A stretch of DNA of 64,000 nt, from contig NZ_BJNT01000015.1 in NCBI RefSeq assembly GCF_006539825.1, positions 55,921 through 119,920 of the forward strand, written 5' to 3'. Both the position numbers and the translations under genes were made by a program. Below are positions 31,950 to 39,820 of the stretch, piece after piece (position 1 is the stretch's first letter; each line of letters begins with the position of its first letter). Below the pieces are notes generated by a model. The model ran no database searches. It was not told the origin of the DNA and saw nothing but the letters and a program-made list of their open reading frames with translations. The DNA is from Corynebacterium variabile. Lineage in GTDB: Bacteria > Actinomycetota > Actinomycetes > Mycobacteriales > Mycobacteriaceae.

Positions 31950-32050
31950 GGTGAGTACCCCCCCCTTAAATATTTCGGGTACTTAAAGAATAAAGTGTCA
32001 CCAGACATTCATCATTCTTATGACATTCACACCTTCAAGGGGTACCAACC
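31950..32050 (+). promoter_or_regulatory. AT-rich leader/promoter of cassette 2
   Basis: After a run of nine C, the sequence becomes strikingly AT-rich (TTAAATATTT, TTAAAGAATAAAG) for this genome. GTACCC and GGGTAC flank the first AT block as a small inverted repeat. This separates the second cassette from the first and gives it its own promoter region. AAGGGG lies nine bases before the next ATG. Confidence 0.45.
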
Positions 32051-32230
32051 ATGCTTGACACGATCAAGGCCCTTGTTTCTGATCTGACCCAGTTCGTCCA
32101 CATCATCGTCGGTCTGCTCAAGGGCGGCGCTGTAGTCCTGAGCACCGAAGGCTCCCTGGCCGGTAGTTTGGGTGGCGAGGGTCTCGGGTCCTCCGCCGCG
32201 GATGTCGCTGACAACGCCGCAGGGGAGTAG
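32051..32230 (+). CDS. Very small amphipathic protein, cassette 2 gene A
   Basis: The protein has 59 residues, beginning MLDTIKALVSDLTQFVHIIV, then GLLKGGAVV, LSTEGSLAGS, LGGEGLGSS and a short Ala/Asp-rich end. It is a clear duplicate of the 53-residue protein at 31451 (shared VGLLKG, LSTxGSxAGS and GGEGLGSS). There is no signal peptide. The first 28 residues can form one amphipathic or weakly hydrophobic helix. Confidence 0.75.
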   Translation: MLDTIKALVSDLTQFVHIIVGLLKGGAVVLSTEGSLAGSLGGEGLGSSAADVADNAAGE

Positions 32231-32234
32231 CAGC

Positions 32235-32523
32235 ATGGGAGAGTCTTGACATCCTCGGTCTTCTCAGCGACCTCTGGAAGGAAGTCGGCCCGCTCAAGGA
32301 CATCCTCCTTGCGGTCCTCGGGGGCGACAACAGTCAGCTCAGCACCGAAGGCTCCCTGGCCGGAAGCAGTGCCGCCCGGGACACCGCCGGCAGCGTCGTC
32401 GGCTCCACGGTCGGTTCACTGTGGGGGCAAGATCTCGTGAACAAGCTCCCGAGCACCAACGGCCAGGCGTATTCGTCGGCGGAGGAACTCGGGATCCTCG
32501 ACGACATTCTCGGCGCGCTCTGA
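32235..32523 (+). pseudogene. Small protein, cassette 2 gene B, with a frameshift at the start
   Basis: The ATG at 32235 is followed by GGGAGAGTC and runs into TGA after four codons. Dropping one G of the GGG run gives an uninterrupted 95-residue protein starting MESLDILGLLSDLWKEVGPL, then KDILLAVLGGDNSQ, LSTEGSLAGS, a Gly/Ser run and LGILDDILGAL at the end. It is the duplicate of the gene at 31617. No in-frame start exists after the frameshift, so either the gene is dead or the extra G is a sequencing error. Its distance to gene A (4 bases) equals that in cassette 1. Confidence 0.65.
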
Positions 32524-32587
32524 TCCCGCCCTCTCCATTCCTGCCCTACCGTGCCCTCGCTCGTTCCTGTCCGATACACTCACTGAC

Positions 32588-33064
32588 ATGCGTATCTACC
32601 TCGGCGCCGATCACGCCGGTTTCGACATGAAGAACATCATCGCCGACCACCTCAGGGCCAAGGACGGCATCGAGGTCATCGACTGCGGTGCCCACACGTA
32701 CGACGCCGAGGACGACTACCCCGCCTACTGCATCGAGGCTGCCAAGCGGACCGTCGCCGACGAGGGCTCCCTGGGCATCGTGCTCGGCGGCTCCGGCAAC
32801 GGTGAGCAGATCGCCGCGAACAAGGTCCCCGGTGCCCGCTGTGCTCTCGCCTGGTCCGTGGAGACCGCCAAGCTCGCCCGCGAGCACAACAACGCCCAGC
32901 TCATCGGAATCGGTGGCCGGATGCACTCCGAGGAGGACGCCCTCGCCATCGTCGACGCCTTCATCGCCCAGGCCTGGTCTGAGGCCGAGCGTCACCAGCG
33001 CCGCATCGACATCCTCGCCGAGTACGAGAAAACCGGCGTCGCCCCCGCCCTCCCGGAGGCCTGA
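32588..33064 (+). CDS. rpiB: Ribose-5-phosphate isomerase B
   Basis: A 158-residue RpiB/LacA/LacB-family enzyme interconverting ribose-5-P and ribulose-5-P in the pentose phosphate pathway. The N-terminus MRIYLGADHAGFDMKN and later GGSGNGEQIAANKVPG show the phosphate-binding and catalytic regions. Actinobacterial RpiB uses a Glu in place of the E. coli Cys, which fits GSGNGEQ. The gene holds the position of Rv2465c, downstream of the Rv2466c homologue but now separated from it by the integrative element and the small-protein cassettes. Confidence 0.94.
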   Translation: MRIYLGADHAGFDMKNIIADHLRAKDGIEVIDCGAHTYDAEDDYPAYCIEAAKRTVADEGSLGIVLGGSGNGEQIAANKVPGARCALAWSVETAKLAREHNNAQLIGIGGRMHSEEDALAIVDAFIAQAWSEAERHQRRIDILAEYEKTGVAPALPEA

Positions 33065-33089
33065 GTTTCCCTCCCGTCGACCCCCCCCT

Positions 33090-33129
33090 GAGATCCCCCT
33101 GTCAGCCTTCGCGGCGACGGGGGGATCTC
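33090..33129. terminator. Bidirectional terminator between rpiB and the HTH gene
   Basis: GAGATCCCCC (33090-33099) and GGGGGATCTC (33120-33129) form a perfect 10-base stem with a 20-base loop. It overlaps the last codons of the convergent small HTH gene and serves rpiB, which ends 26 bases before. Confidence 0.7.
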
Positions 33130-33320
33130 TTGTCGGACCACTCGGTCACCACCTCGGCGTCCCACAGCGTCAGACCGTGGACCTTCGCCACCGGCTCGGG
33201 GGCGCGTCCCCGGGTCGCGTAGCTGGTGAAGGTTCCCCTGGCGGTTCCGGAGAAGTCGGCACACTGCTGAGCGGTCCACAGCTCGTGGCCGGTGTCCGCG
33301 TCTATTATTTTCGGTCTCAT
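33102..33320 (-). CDS. Small helix-turn-helix protein
   Basis: The protein has 72 residues: MRPKIIDADTGHELWTAQQC, then ADFSGTARGTFTSYATRGRAP and a C-terminal basic end. WTAQQCADFSGTARGTFTSY resembles the AlpA/excisionase-like winged helix in which a residue after the turn contacts DNA. Similar short genes stand next to rpiB or tig in corynebacteria. It is convergent with rpiB and divergent from the pyruvate oxidase gene, which it might regulate; that is inference. The upstream GTG start (33374) would overlap the pqo promoter. Confidence 0.7.
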   Translation of the reverse strand: MRPKIIDADTGHELWTAQQCADFSGTARGTFTSYATRGRAPEPVAKVHGLTLWDAEVVTEWSDKRSPRRREG

Positions 33321-33396
33321 ACATTCACAGTCTACTGAAAAATCATGGACGGCCAGGGGGTGCGGTACGACCACAACGCGTCTATGGTCGGTTTCT

Positions 33397-35157
33397 ATGG
33401 CACGTACTTATGCAGAACAGCTCGTCGACGCCCTCGAGGCACAGGGCGTCCGGCGCATCTTCGGTCTCGTCGGCGACAGCCTCAACCCCATCGTCGACGC
33501 CGTCAAACGCAGCAGCATCGAATGGTTCCACGTCCGCAACGAGGAGGCCGCCGCGTTCGCGGCCGGGGCGGAGTCCCTCGTCACCGGTCGGCTGGCGGTC
33601 TGCGCCGGTTCCTGCGGCCCGGGCAACACCCACCTCATCCAGGGTCTCTATGACGCCCACCGCAACGGCGGCAAGGTCCTGGCCATCGCCAGCCACATCC
33701 CGTCGCAGTTCATCGGCTCCCACTACTTCCAGGAGACCCACCCCGAGGCGATCTTCCAGGAGTGCTCCGGCTACTGCGAGATGGTGAACTCCGCTGCGCA
33801 GGGTGCCACCGTCCTCCACCACGCCATCCAGTCCACGATGGCCGGCAACGGCGTCTCAGTGCTCGTCGTCCCCGGCGACATCGCCGGGGACCGGGCCGTC
33901 GAATCCCCGCAGCTGAACTCGGCGATCTCCGTCGAGAAGCCCGTCGTCCACCCGGCCGCCGGTGAGCTCAAGGCCCTGGCCGAGGCGATCAACAAGGCCC
34001 GCAAGGTCACCATCTTCGGTGGCGCGGGCTGCGCAGGTGCCCGCGACCAGGTCTTCGCGCTCGCCGGGCACATCAAGGCCCCGGTCGGTCACGCCTACGG
34101 TGGCAAGGAATTCCTCCACTACGACAACCCCTACGACGTCGGCATGTCCGGCCTTCTCGGCTACGGCGCCTGTTCCGAGGCTTTCGAGGACGCCGACCTC
34201 CTCATCCTGCTGGGCACCGACTTCCCCTACTCGGAGTTCCTGCCCCGGGACACCGACACCGCCCAGGTCGACATCAAGGGCCGCAACATCGGTCGCCGCA
34301 CCACCGTGAAGTACCCGGTCACCGGTGACGTCGCCGCGACCATCGACGACCTGCTCCCGCTGCTCGACGAGAAGACCGACGCGTCCTTCCTCGAGCGGAT
34401 GCTGAAGCGTCAGGCGTCCAACCTGGAACACGTGGTTTCCGCGTACACGAGGAACATCGAGAAGCACACGCCGATCCACCCGGAGTACCTCACCTACGTC
34501 CTCGACGAGCTCGCCGACGAGGACGCGGTGTTCACCGCCGACACCGGAATGTGCAATGTGTGGCACGCCAGGTACATCAACCCCAACGGCAGGCGTCAGC
34601 TCCAGGCGTCCTTCCGCCACGGGACGATGGCTAACGCCCTGCCGCAGGCGATCGGCGCGTCCGCCGCGACCGAGGGGAAGCGTCAGGTCGTCGCGATGTG
34701 TGGTGACGGCGGGCTCGGCATGCTCATGGGTGAGCTGCTCACCGTCAAGCTGCACCAGGTCCCGCTCAAGGCGATCGTCTACAACAACTCCACCCTCGGC
34801 ATGGTGAAGCTGGAAATGCTGGTCAAGGGCCTGCCGGACTTCGGTACCGACCATGAGAAGGTCAACTACGCCGACATCGCCGAGGCCTGCGGCATCAAGT
34901 CCTTCCGCATCGAGGACCCGAAGGATGTCCGCCGCGTCCTCACCGAGGCGCTGGCCTATGACGGCCCGGTGCTCGTCGACGTGGTCACCGACCCGAATGC
35001 GCTGTCCATCCCGCCGGAGATCTCGCTGGAACAGGTCGCCGGATTCACCCGGGCCGCCACGAAGACGGTGCTCGAGGGTGGCGTGGGCAAGATGCTGGAC
35101 CTGGCGAAGTCCAACCTGCGCAACATCCCGCGTCCCTCCGGTTTCAAGGGGTTGTAG
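33397..35157 (+). CDS. pqo: Pyruvate:quinone oxidoreductase (pyruvate oxidase)
   Basis: A 586-residue TPP- and FAD-dependent enzyme that turns pyruvate into acetate and CO2 and reduces quinone at the membrane. The TPP-activating Glu is in VRNEEAAAFAAG; the PYR domain shows GSCGPGNTHLIQGL; the diphosphate/Mg motif is GDGGLGMLMGE with NNSTLGM; the C-terminal end (NIPRPSGFKGL) resembles the lipid-binding tail of PoxB/Pqo. C. glutamicum Pqo is 579 residues. The ATG at 33397 has no ribosome site and TATGGT lies 8 bases before it, so transcription may start at the ATG (leaderless). Confidence 0.93.
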   Translation: MARTYAEQLVDALEAQGVRRIFGLVGDSLNPIVDAVKRSSIEWFHVRNEEAAAFAAGAESLVTGRLAVCAGSCGPGNTHLIQGLYDAHRNGGKVLAIASHIPSQFIGSHYFQETHPEAIFQECSGYCEMVNSAAQGATVLHHAIQSTMAGNGVSVLVVPGDIAGDRAVESPQLNSAISVEKPVVHPAAGELKALAEAINKARKVTIFGGAGCAGARDQVFALAGHIKAPVGHAYGGKEFLHYDNPYDVGMSGLLGYGACSEAFEDADLLILLGTDFPYSEFLPRDTDTAQVDIKGRNIGRRTTVKYPVTGDVAATIDDLLPLLDEKTDASFLERMLKRQASNLEHVVSAYTRNIEKHTPIHPEYLTYVLDELADEDAVFTADTGMCNVWHARYINPNGRRQLQASFRHGTMANALPQAIGASAATEGKRQVVAMCGDGGLGMLMGELLTVKLHQVPLKAIVYNNSTLGMVKLEMLVKGLPDFGTDHEKVNYADIAEACGIKSFRIEDPKDVRRVLTEALAYDGPVLVDVVTDPNALSIPPEISLEQVAGFTRAATKTVLEGGVGKMLDLAKSNLRNIPRPSGFKGL

Positions 35158-35254
35158 GACGCTGCCGGTACGCCCCGGGTGCCCCGCATTTGCACCCTCC
35201 GGGCACCGGTGGTGTATGGTCAATGACGGATTCCCGGTAGCCGGGAGACCGCAG

Positions 35255-35329
35255 GGGAATGTCGTATAGTGGCTAATACCTCAGCCTTCCAAGCTGAAGA
35301 CGCGGGTTCGATTCCCGTCATTCCCTCCA
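35255..35329 (+). tRNA. tRNA-Gly (TCC)
   Basis: Acceptor GGGAATG/CATTCCC, D-arm GTATAGTGGCTAATAC, anticodon loop CTTCCAA (anticodon TCC, glycine GGA), T-arm GCGGGTTCGATTCCCGT, discriminator T, and an encoded CCA. The terminator follows within 10 bases. Confidence 0.96.
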
Positions 35330-35334
35330 CGTGA

Positions 35335-35365
35335 GACCCCGACCGGACGGTCGGGGTCCCTTTTT
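35335..35365 (+). terminator. Rho-independent terminator of tRNA-Gly
   Basis: Stem GACCCCGACC/GGTCGGGGTC, 4-base loop, then five T. This is the clearest intrinsic terminator in the window. Confidence 0.9.
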
Positions 35366-35409
35366 GTTTCGTGGGTAGGGGAGCACCGACCCCGGTAGTG
35401 TTCCGCTGC

Positions 35410-35952
35410 GTGAATCTCTACCTCCGACTTCTCACCACCGTGCTCCGCGGCCGGTTCCTGCCGCGCCTGAGCCCCTGGCACACCAGCGTCAAACCGATGC
35501 GCGTCCTGCCGAACGACCTGGATCTGCTCGGCCACATGAACAACGGCCGCTACCCGACGGTCCTCGACCTCGGACGCATCGAGCAGATGTACCGCAGCCG
35601 GATCCGTCAGGAGACCCGGGCCCACGGTGCGTACTTCGTCGTCGCCGCGCTGACCATCAACTACCGCCGGTCCCTGCTGCCGTGGCAACGCTATGAGATC
35701 CGCACCCGGTTCCTCGGCGCCACGAAGTACGGCACCTTCGTCGAGCAGGTCTTCGTCGGCGTCGGTGATCACGACGGCGAGGTCTACGCCCATGCCGTGG
35801 TCCAGCTGCGTGCCCTGAAGAAGAACGGCGGCTCACTGTCGGACGCCGAACTGGCCGAGATCTTCGGCCCCGCCCCCGACGACCGCGTCGTGCCCGAATG
35901 GGTCATCAGGTGGGCGGAGGACAACCGCGAGGCTGCGAAGGTCGCACGGTAA
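35410..35952 (+). CDS. Thioesterase, hotdog fold (acyl-ACP thioesterase-like)
   Basis: A 180-residue 4HBT-type protein. MRVLPNDLDLLGHMNNGRYPTVLDLGR has the conserved Asp and HMNN; the first 25 residues are hydrophobic/basic and may be a membrane-binding helix. Related proteins act on long-chain acyl-CoA or ACP. The GTG at 35410 is chosen because the GTG at 35371 abuts the tRNA terminator. It is the second hotdog thioesterase in the window and is not closely similar to the one at 21831. Confidence 0.8.
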   Translation: MNLYLRLLTTVLRGRFLPRLSPWHTSVKPMRVLPNDLDLLGHMNNGRYPTVLDLGRIEQMYRSRIRQETRAHGAYFVVAALTINYRRSLLPWQRYEIRTRFLGATKYGTFVEQVFVGVGDHDGEVYAHAVVQLRALKKNGGSLSDAELAEIFGPAPDDRVVPEWVIRWAEDNREAAKVAR

Positions 35953-36038
35953 CGGCACCCCACCGTTGCCCTGCTCATCCGGCACCCCGTAACATCTGGC
36001 AGGTGGTACCGCCGGTGTGACCGGAGGTGCCGGAGACC

Positions 36039-36112
36039 CGGGATATGGCGCAGCTTGGTAGCGCACTCGCTTTGGGAGCGAGGGGTCGTGGGTTCAAATC
36101 CCGCTATCCCGA
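36039..36112 (+). tRNA. tRNA-Pro (TGG)
   Basis: Acceptor CGGGATA/TATCCCG, D-arm GCGCAGCTTGGTAGCGC, anticodon loop TTTGGGA (anticodon TGG, proline CCA), T-arm GTGGGTTCAAATCCCGC, and discriminator A. It has 74 bases and no encoded CCA. Confidence 0.96.
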
Positions 36113-36154
36113 CGGATGCCGTCGCGAAGGTCGCCGCGTGTACGGCTCACACCG

Positions 36155-36235
36155 CAGGAACCTGTCAGGAACCTGTGGTGACGGACCCCGGCGACCGCCG
36201 TCGACGGTCGCACGATAAAATCGGTCCCGACCGAT
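36155..36235 (+). promoter_or_regulatory. Promoter region of tig with repeats
   Basis: CAGGAACCTGT is repeated in tandem (36155-36165 and 36166-36176). Downstream, TAAAAT (36215-36220) is a likely -10. It is overlapped by ATCGGTC-CC-GACCGAT (36220-36235), a perfect 7-base inverted repeat that would lie at the transcription start. The 262-base gap between tRNA-Pro and tig holds no gene. Confidence 0.45.
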
Positions 36236-36374
36236 GCCGGTGGCCGTGAGATACAGGCCGACCCGGATGCCGCACAACGGTGTGGTGAGGGTCAGGGAGC
36301 CGGACGCCACCGCGTCCCCGGATCCCGCCGGACGATGAATAACACCAGACAAGAACACACAGGAGTGTGCACCC

Positions 36375-37733
36375 GTGAAGAGCTCCGTTGAATCGCTGAG
36401 CGCAACCCGCGTCAAGCTCACCGTCGAGGTCCCCTTCGACGAACTGAAGCCCGAGTTCGACAACGCCTTCAAGAACCTGGCGCAGCAGGTTTCGCTGCCC
36501 GGTTTCCGCAAGGGCAAGGTCCCCGCGAAGATCCTGGAGGCCCGCCTGGGCCGCCCGGCGATCCTCAACGAGGTGCTCAACGACATGCTGCCGAGCCGTT
36601 ACGGCGAGGCCGTGCAGGAGCATGACCTCAAGGTCCTCGGCCAGCCGGACATCGACATCGCCGAGCTCGAGGACAACGACCACGTCACCTTCACCGCCGA
36701 GGTCGACGTCCGCCCGGAGATCGAGGTCCCCGACTTCGCCGGTATCTCCGTCGAGATCGACGCCGTCGAGGCCGACGCCGAGGCTGTCGACCACGAGCTC
36801 GGCCACCTGCAGGCCCGCTTCGGCACCCTGAAGCCGGTCGAGCGCGCCGTCGCCGACGGTGACTTCGTCTCCATCGACATGTCCGCCACCATCGACGGCG
36901 AGACCGTCGACGACGCGACCACCGAGGGCCTGTCCTACGAGGTCGGCACCGGTTCCCTCGTCGAGGGTCTCGACGAGGCCCTCATCGGCCTGTCCGAGGG
37001 CGAGTCCAAGGAGTTCACCTCCAAGCTGGTCGCCGGCGAGCACACCGACGAGGACGCCGAGGTCTCCGTGACCGTCAAGTCCGTCAAGGAGCGCGAGCTC
37101 CCGGAGCTGGACGACGACTTCGCCCAGCTCGCCTCCGAGTTCGACACCGTCGAGGAGCTCCGCGAGTCCATCAAGGGCCAGGTTGAGGAGCAGCTCAAGG
37201 GCCAGCAGGCCACCGACATCCGCGACAAGGTCCTCGCCGCCGCTCTCGAGCAGACCGAGGTCCCGCTGCCGGAGTCCGTGGTCCAGGAGCAGGTCGACGG
37301 CCAGATGCAGCAGCTGCTGAGCCAGTTCGGTGGCGACGAGAAGATCTTCGAGCAGATGCTCGCCGCCCAGGACATCACCCGCGAGAAGTTCGAGGAGGAT
37401 GCCCGCGAGGCCGCCGAGGATTCGGTCCGCACCCAGCTCTTCCTCGACTCCGTGGCGGACATCGAGAAGCCGGAGGTCTCCCAGCAGGAGCTCACCGACC
37501 ACATCATGTTCACCGCGCAGCGCTACGGCATGGACCCGAACCAGTTCGTCATGCAGCTGCAGCAGTCCGGTCAGATCGCCAACCTCTTCGCTGACGTCCG
37601 TCGCGGCAAGGCCCTGGCCCTGAACATCTGCAAGGTCACCGTCACCGACTCCAAGGGCGCCTCGGTCGACCCGAAGGAGTTCTTCGGTGAGGAGGCCGGC
37701 GAGGCTGAGGTCGAGGCCACCGACGCCGAGTAG
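36375..37733 (+). CDS. tig: Trigger factor, ribosome-associated chaperone/PPIase
   Basis: A 452-residue protein. The ribosome-binding N-terminal domain ends in LPGFRKGKVPAKILEARLG, which contains the GFRxGKxP signature. An FKBP-type PPIase domain follows (about 160-245, with GDFVSIDMSA and GTGSLVEGLDEALIG), then the helical C-terminal arms. It folds nascent chains at the exit tunnel. The start is GTG at 36375 with AGGAG about 10 bases upstream. The acidic end is typical of high-GC actinobacteria. It heads the tig-clpP1-clpP2 order seen across Mycobacteriales. Confidence 0.96.
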   Translation: MKSSVESLSATRVKLTVEVPFDELKPEFDNAFKNLAQQVSLPGFRKGKVPAKILEARLGRPAILNEVLNDMLPSRYGEAVQEHDLKVLGQPDIDIAELEDNDHVTFTAEVDVRPEIEVPDFAGISVEIDAVEADAEAVDHELGHLQARFGTLKPVERAVADGDFVSIDMSATIDGETVDDATTEGLSYEVGTGSLVEGLDEALIGLSEGESKEFTSKLVAGEHTDEDAEVSVTVKSVKERELPELDDDFAQLASEFDTVEELRESIKGQVEEQLKGQQATDIRDKVLAAALEQTEVPLPESVVQEQVDGQMQQLLSQFGGDEKIFEQMLAAQDITREKFEEDAREAAEDSVRTQLFLDSVADIEKPEVSQQELTDHIMFTAQRYGMDPNQFVMQLQQSGQIANLFADVRRGKALALNICKVTVTDSKGASVDPKEFFGEEAGEAEVEATDAE

Positions 37734-37738
37734 TACCC

Positions 37739-37798
37739 GCGAATCACCCGCACCGGGTGATTCGCACCGAGGACGCCGTACCTGTGGGTGCGGCGTCC
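37739..37798 (+). terminator. Two stacked hairpins after tig
   Basis: The first hairpin pairs GCGAATCACCC with GGGTGATTCGC (37739-37765). The second pairs GGACGCCG with CGGCGTCC (37771-37798) and is followed by TTCTGT. Together they make a strong stop for tig. Confidence 0.8.
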
Positions 37799-37879
37799 TT
37801 CTGTATGTCCGGGGGACGCCGGGCCACCCGTGCGCTGTCAGCGAACAGGGCCGGGGGACGCGGGCGCACCTCCCGTGCG

Positions 37880-37909
37880 TTGACTACTGTGGAGCCCAGT
37901 CACTCCACA
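37880..37909 (+). promoter_or_regulatory. clpP1P2 promoter/operator candidate
   Basis: TTGACT (37880-37885) could be a -35. Directly after it, TGTGGAG (37888-37894) and CTCCACA (37903-37909) form an inverted repeat with an 8-base spacer, lying where RNA polymerase would bind. In corynebacteria clpP1P2 is controlled by ClgR; I do not see the published ClgR motif clearly, so the binder is unknown. Confidence 0.4.
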
Positions 37910-37987
37910 AATCACACCCCGGTGACCCGGGGCGGACGCCGTCCGCCCTCCCGGATGCCGTGGTCACACCTTGAACGAGGAGCCTAA

Positions 37988-38605
37988 GTGAGCATGAACG
38001 ATATGTCGGCCGGCCAGGCACTGCAGTCCGCGCAGATGAGCGCCGCGTCGGGGATGAGCCTCAACGACTCGGTCTTCGAGCGGCTGCTGCGCGAGCGGAT
38101 CATCTTCCTGGGGACCCAGGTCGACGATGAGATCGCCAACAAGCTGTGCGCGCAGATCCTGCTGCTCAGCGCGGAGGATCCGGAGCGGGACATCTCGCTC
38201 TACATCAACTCCCCGGGTGGTTCCGTGACCGCCGGTATGGCGATCTTCGACACGATGCAGTTCGCCCCCTGCGATGTCGCCACCTACGGCATGGGACTGG
38301 CGGCCTCGATGGGGCAGTTCCTGCTTTCGGCCGGCGCCCCCGGCAAGCGTTATGCGCTGCCGCACGCCCGGATCATGATGCACCAGCCGTCCGCTGGCGT
38401 CGGCGGCACCGCGTCGGACATCGCCATCCAGGCGGAGCAGTTCGGTGAGGTGAAGAAGGAGATGGCCGCGCTCATCGCCGAGCACACCGGACAGTCGGTG
38501 GAGACCATCCGCAAGGATTCCGACCGCGACCGGTGGTTCAAGGCCCAGGAGGCCAAGGAATACGGTCTGGTCGATCACGTGATCAGCTCGCTGAAGGACA
38601 AGTAG
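37988..38605 (+). CDS. clpP1: ATP-dependent Clp protease proteolytic subunit ClpP1
   Basis: A 205-residue S14 serine protease. Nucleophile Ser107 lies in [14 protein letters not shown] and His132 in [12 protein letters not shown]; the third residue lies in the KDSDRDRWF region. In actinobacteria ClpP1 forms a hetero-tetradecamer with ClpP2 and works with ClpX or ClpC1. GTG at 37988 with GAGGAG five bases upstream is preferred over ATG 37994. The next gene starts four bases after the stop. Confidence 0.95.
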   Translation: MSMNDMSAGQALQSAQMSAASGMSLNDSVFERLLRERIIFLGTQVDDEIANKLCAQILLLSAEDPERDISLYINSPGGSVTAGMAIFDTMQFAPCDVATYGMGLAASMGQFLLSAGAPGKRYALPHARIMMHQPSAGVGGTASDIAIQAEQFGEVKKEMAALIAEHTGQSVETIRKDSDRDRWFKAQEAKEYGLVDHVISSLKDK

Positions 38606-38609
38606 GAAG

Positions 38610-39293
38610 ATGGGAATCGAGAACATGACAGGTTTCACGCACGCCAGCGAACTGACCGGTGAGGTTGCCGGGGCGCAGCTCCCGCAGTCCCGCTACATCC
38701 TCCCTTCCTTCGTCGAGCACTCGTCGTACGGGGCCAAGGAGTCCAACCCCTACAACAAGCTCTTCGAGGAGCGCATCATCTTCCTGGGCACCCAGGTCGA
38801 CGACGCCTCCGCGAACGACATCATGGCCCAGCTTCTGGTCCTCGAGGGTCTCGACCCCGACCGGGACATCACCATGTACATCAACTCCCCGGGTGGTTCC
38901 TTCACCTCCCTGATGGCGATCTACGACACGATGCAGTATGTCCGCCCGGACATCGTCACCGTCTGCCTCGGCCAGGCCGCGTCCGCCGCCGCCGTGCTGC
39001 TCGCCGCGGGTACCCCGGGCAAGCGTGCCGCGCTGCCGAACTCGCGCGTCCTCATCCACCAGCCGGCGACCCAGGGCACCCAGGGCCAGGTTTCCGACCT
39101 GGAGATCCAGGCCCGGGAGATCGAGCGCATGCGTCGCCTCATGGAGGAGACCCTGTCCCGCCACACCGGCCAGACCGCTGAGCAGGTCCGGCTCGATACC
39201 GACCGTGACAAGTTCCTCACCGCCGATGAGGCGAAGGAGTACGGCATCATCGACCAGGTCTTCGAGTACCGGAAACTCTCGGCGCAGAAGTAG
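38610..39293 (+). CDS. clpP2: ATP-dependent Clp protease proteolytic subunit ClpP2
   Basis: A 227-residue S14 protease. Ser is in [16 protein letters not shown], His in [12 protein letters not shown], and the third residue in the RLDTDRDKF region. The longer N-terminus (about 20 residues more than ClpP1) is processed in mycobacteria. The tight spacing to clpP1 supports a two-gene operon. In C. glutamicum the pca/ben aromatic cluster separates clpP2 from clpX, as it does here in decayed form. Confidence 0.95.
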   Translation: MGIENMTGFTHASELTGEVAGAQLPQSRYILPSFVEHSSYGAKESNPYNKLFEERIIFLGTQVDDASANDIMAQLLVLEGLDPDRDITMYINSPGGSFTSLMAIYDTMQYVRPDIVTVCLGQAASAAAVLLAAGTPGKRAALPNSRVLIHQPATQGTQGQVSDLEIQAREIERMRRLMEETLSRHTGQTAEQVRLDTDRDKFLTADEAKEYGIIDQVFEYRKLSAQK

Positions 39294-39312
39294 TATCTCT
39301 CCGAGATACCAT

Positions 39313-39388
39313 AACCCGTACGCTGCCCCCTTTTTTTCCTGACCCGGATTCACCGGCTAAGGACAAGTGCAGCGTACGGGTTGTTTTT
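39313..39388 (+). terminator. Terminator after clpP2
   Basis: AACCCGTACGCTGC (39313-39326) pairs perfectly with GCAGCGTACGGGTT (39369-39382), followed by GTTTTTT. The loop is 42 bases long and contains a T7 run, so the structure is unusually open for a terminator. Confidence 0.8.
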
Positions 39389-39508
39389 TCGCATGTAGCT
39401 GTTCGCATAGTGAACGCTTTGGCGTGGAGCGCACACGATCGTAGAGTGAGAGCCACATCACTTGTAGTCATCACCTGTAGCCGATCAGCGCAGAGAAGGT
39501 TGTCGCAC

Positions 39509-39820
39509 ATGATCCCCATCGGCAATGCCACCGTCGACGGGACCTTTGCGCCGCTGCACTTCCCGGAGTACCGCACCACGGTGCTGCGTAACCCGAGCAA
39601 TGACCTGCTCATGGTGCCGCAGCGGCTGGGCGAGCTCAGCGGCCCGGTCTTCGGTGCCGCCGATCTGCGTGGCGAGGACAATGACCTGACCAAGGTCAAC
39701 GGGGGAGAGGCCATCGGGCAGCGCATCTTCGTCCACGGCCGCATCACCGGCGAGGACGGTCGCCCCGTCCCCGAGACCCTCATCGAGGTCTGACAGGCCA
39801 ACTCCGCCGGCCGCTAGCTG
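39509..39820 (+). pseudogene. pcaH: Protocatechuate 3,4-dioxygenase beta subunit, truncated
   Basis: The ATG at 39509 begins a clear PcaH N-terminus: PEYRTTVLRNPSNDLLMVPQ, then GPVFG and DNDLTKVNGGEAIGQRIFVH. The frame hits TGA at 39791-39793 exactly where the family has the Trp of IEVWQANSAGRY; reading through gives QANSAGR, then TAG at 39818. All sequence after that, including the iron ligands Tyr, Tyr, His and His, is gone. About 100 of about 230 residues remain. The enzyme would have opened protocatechuate. It keeps the position and strand of pcaH in C. glutamicum. Confidence 0.88.
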
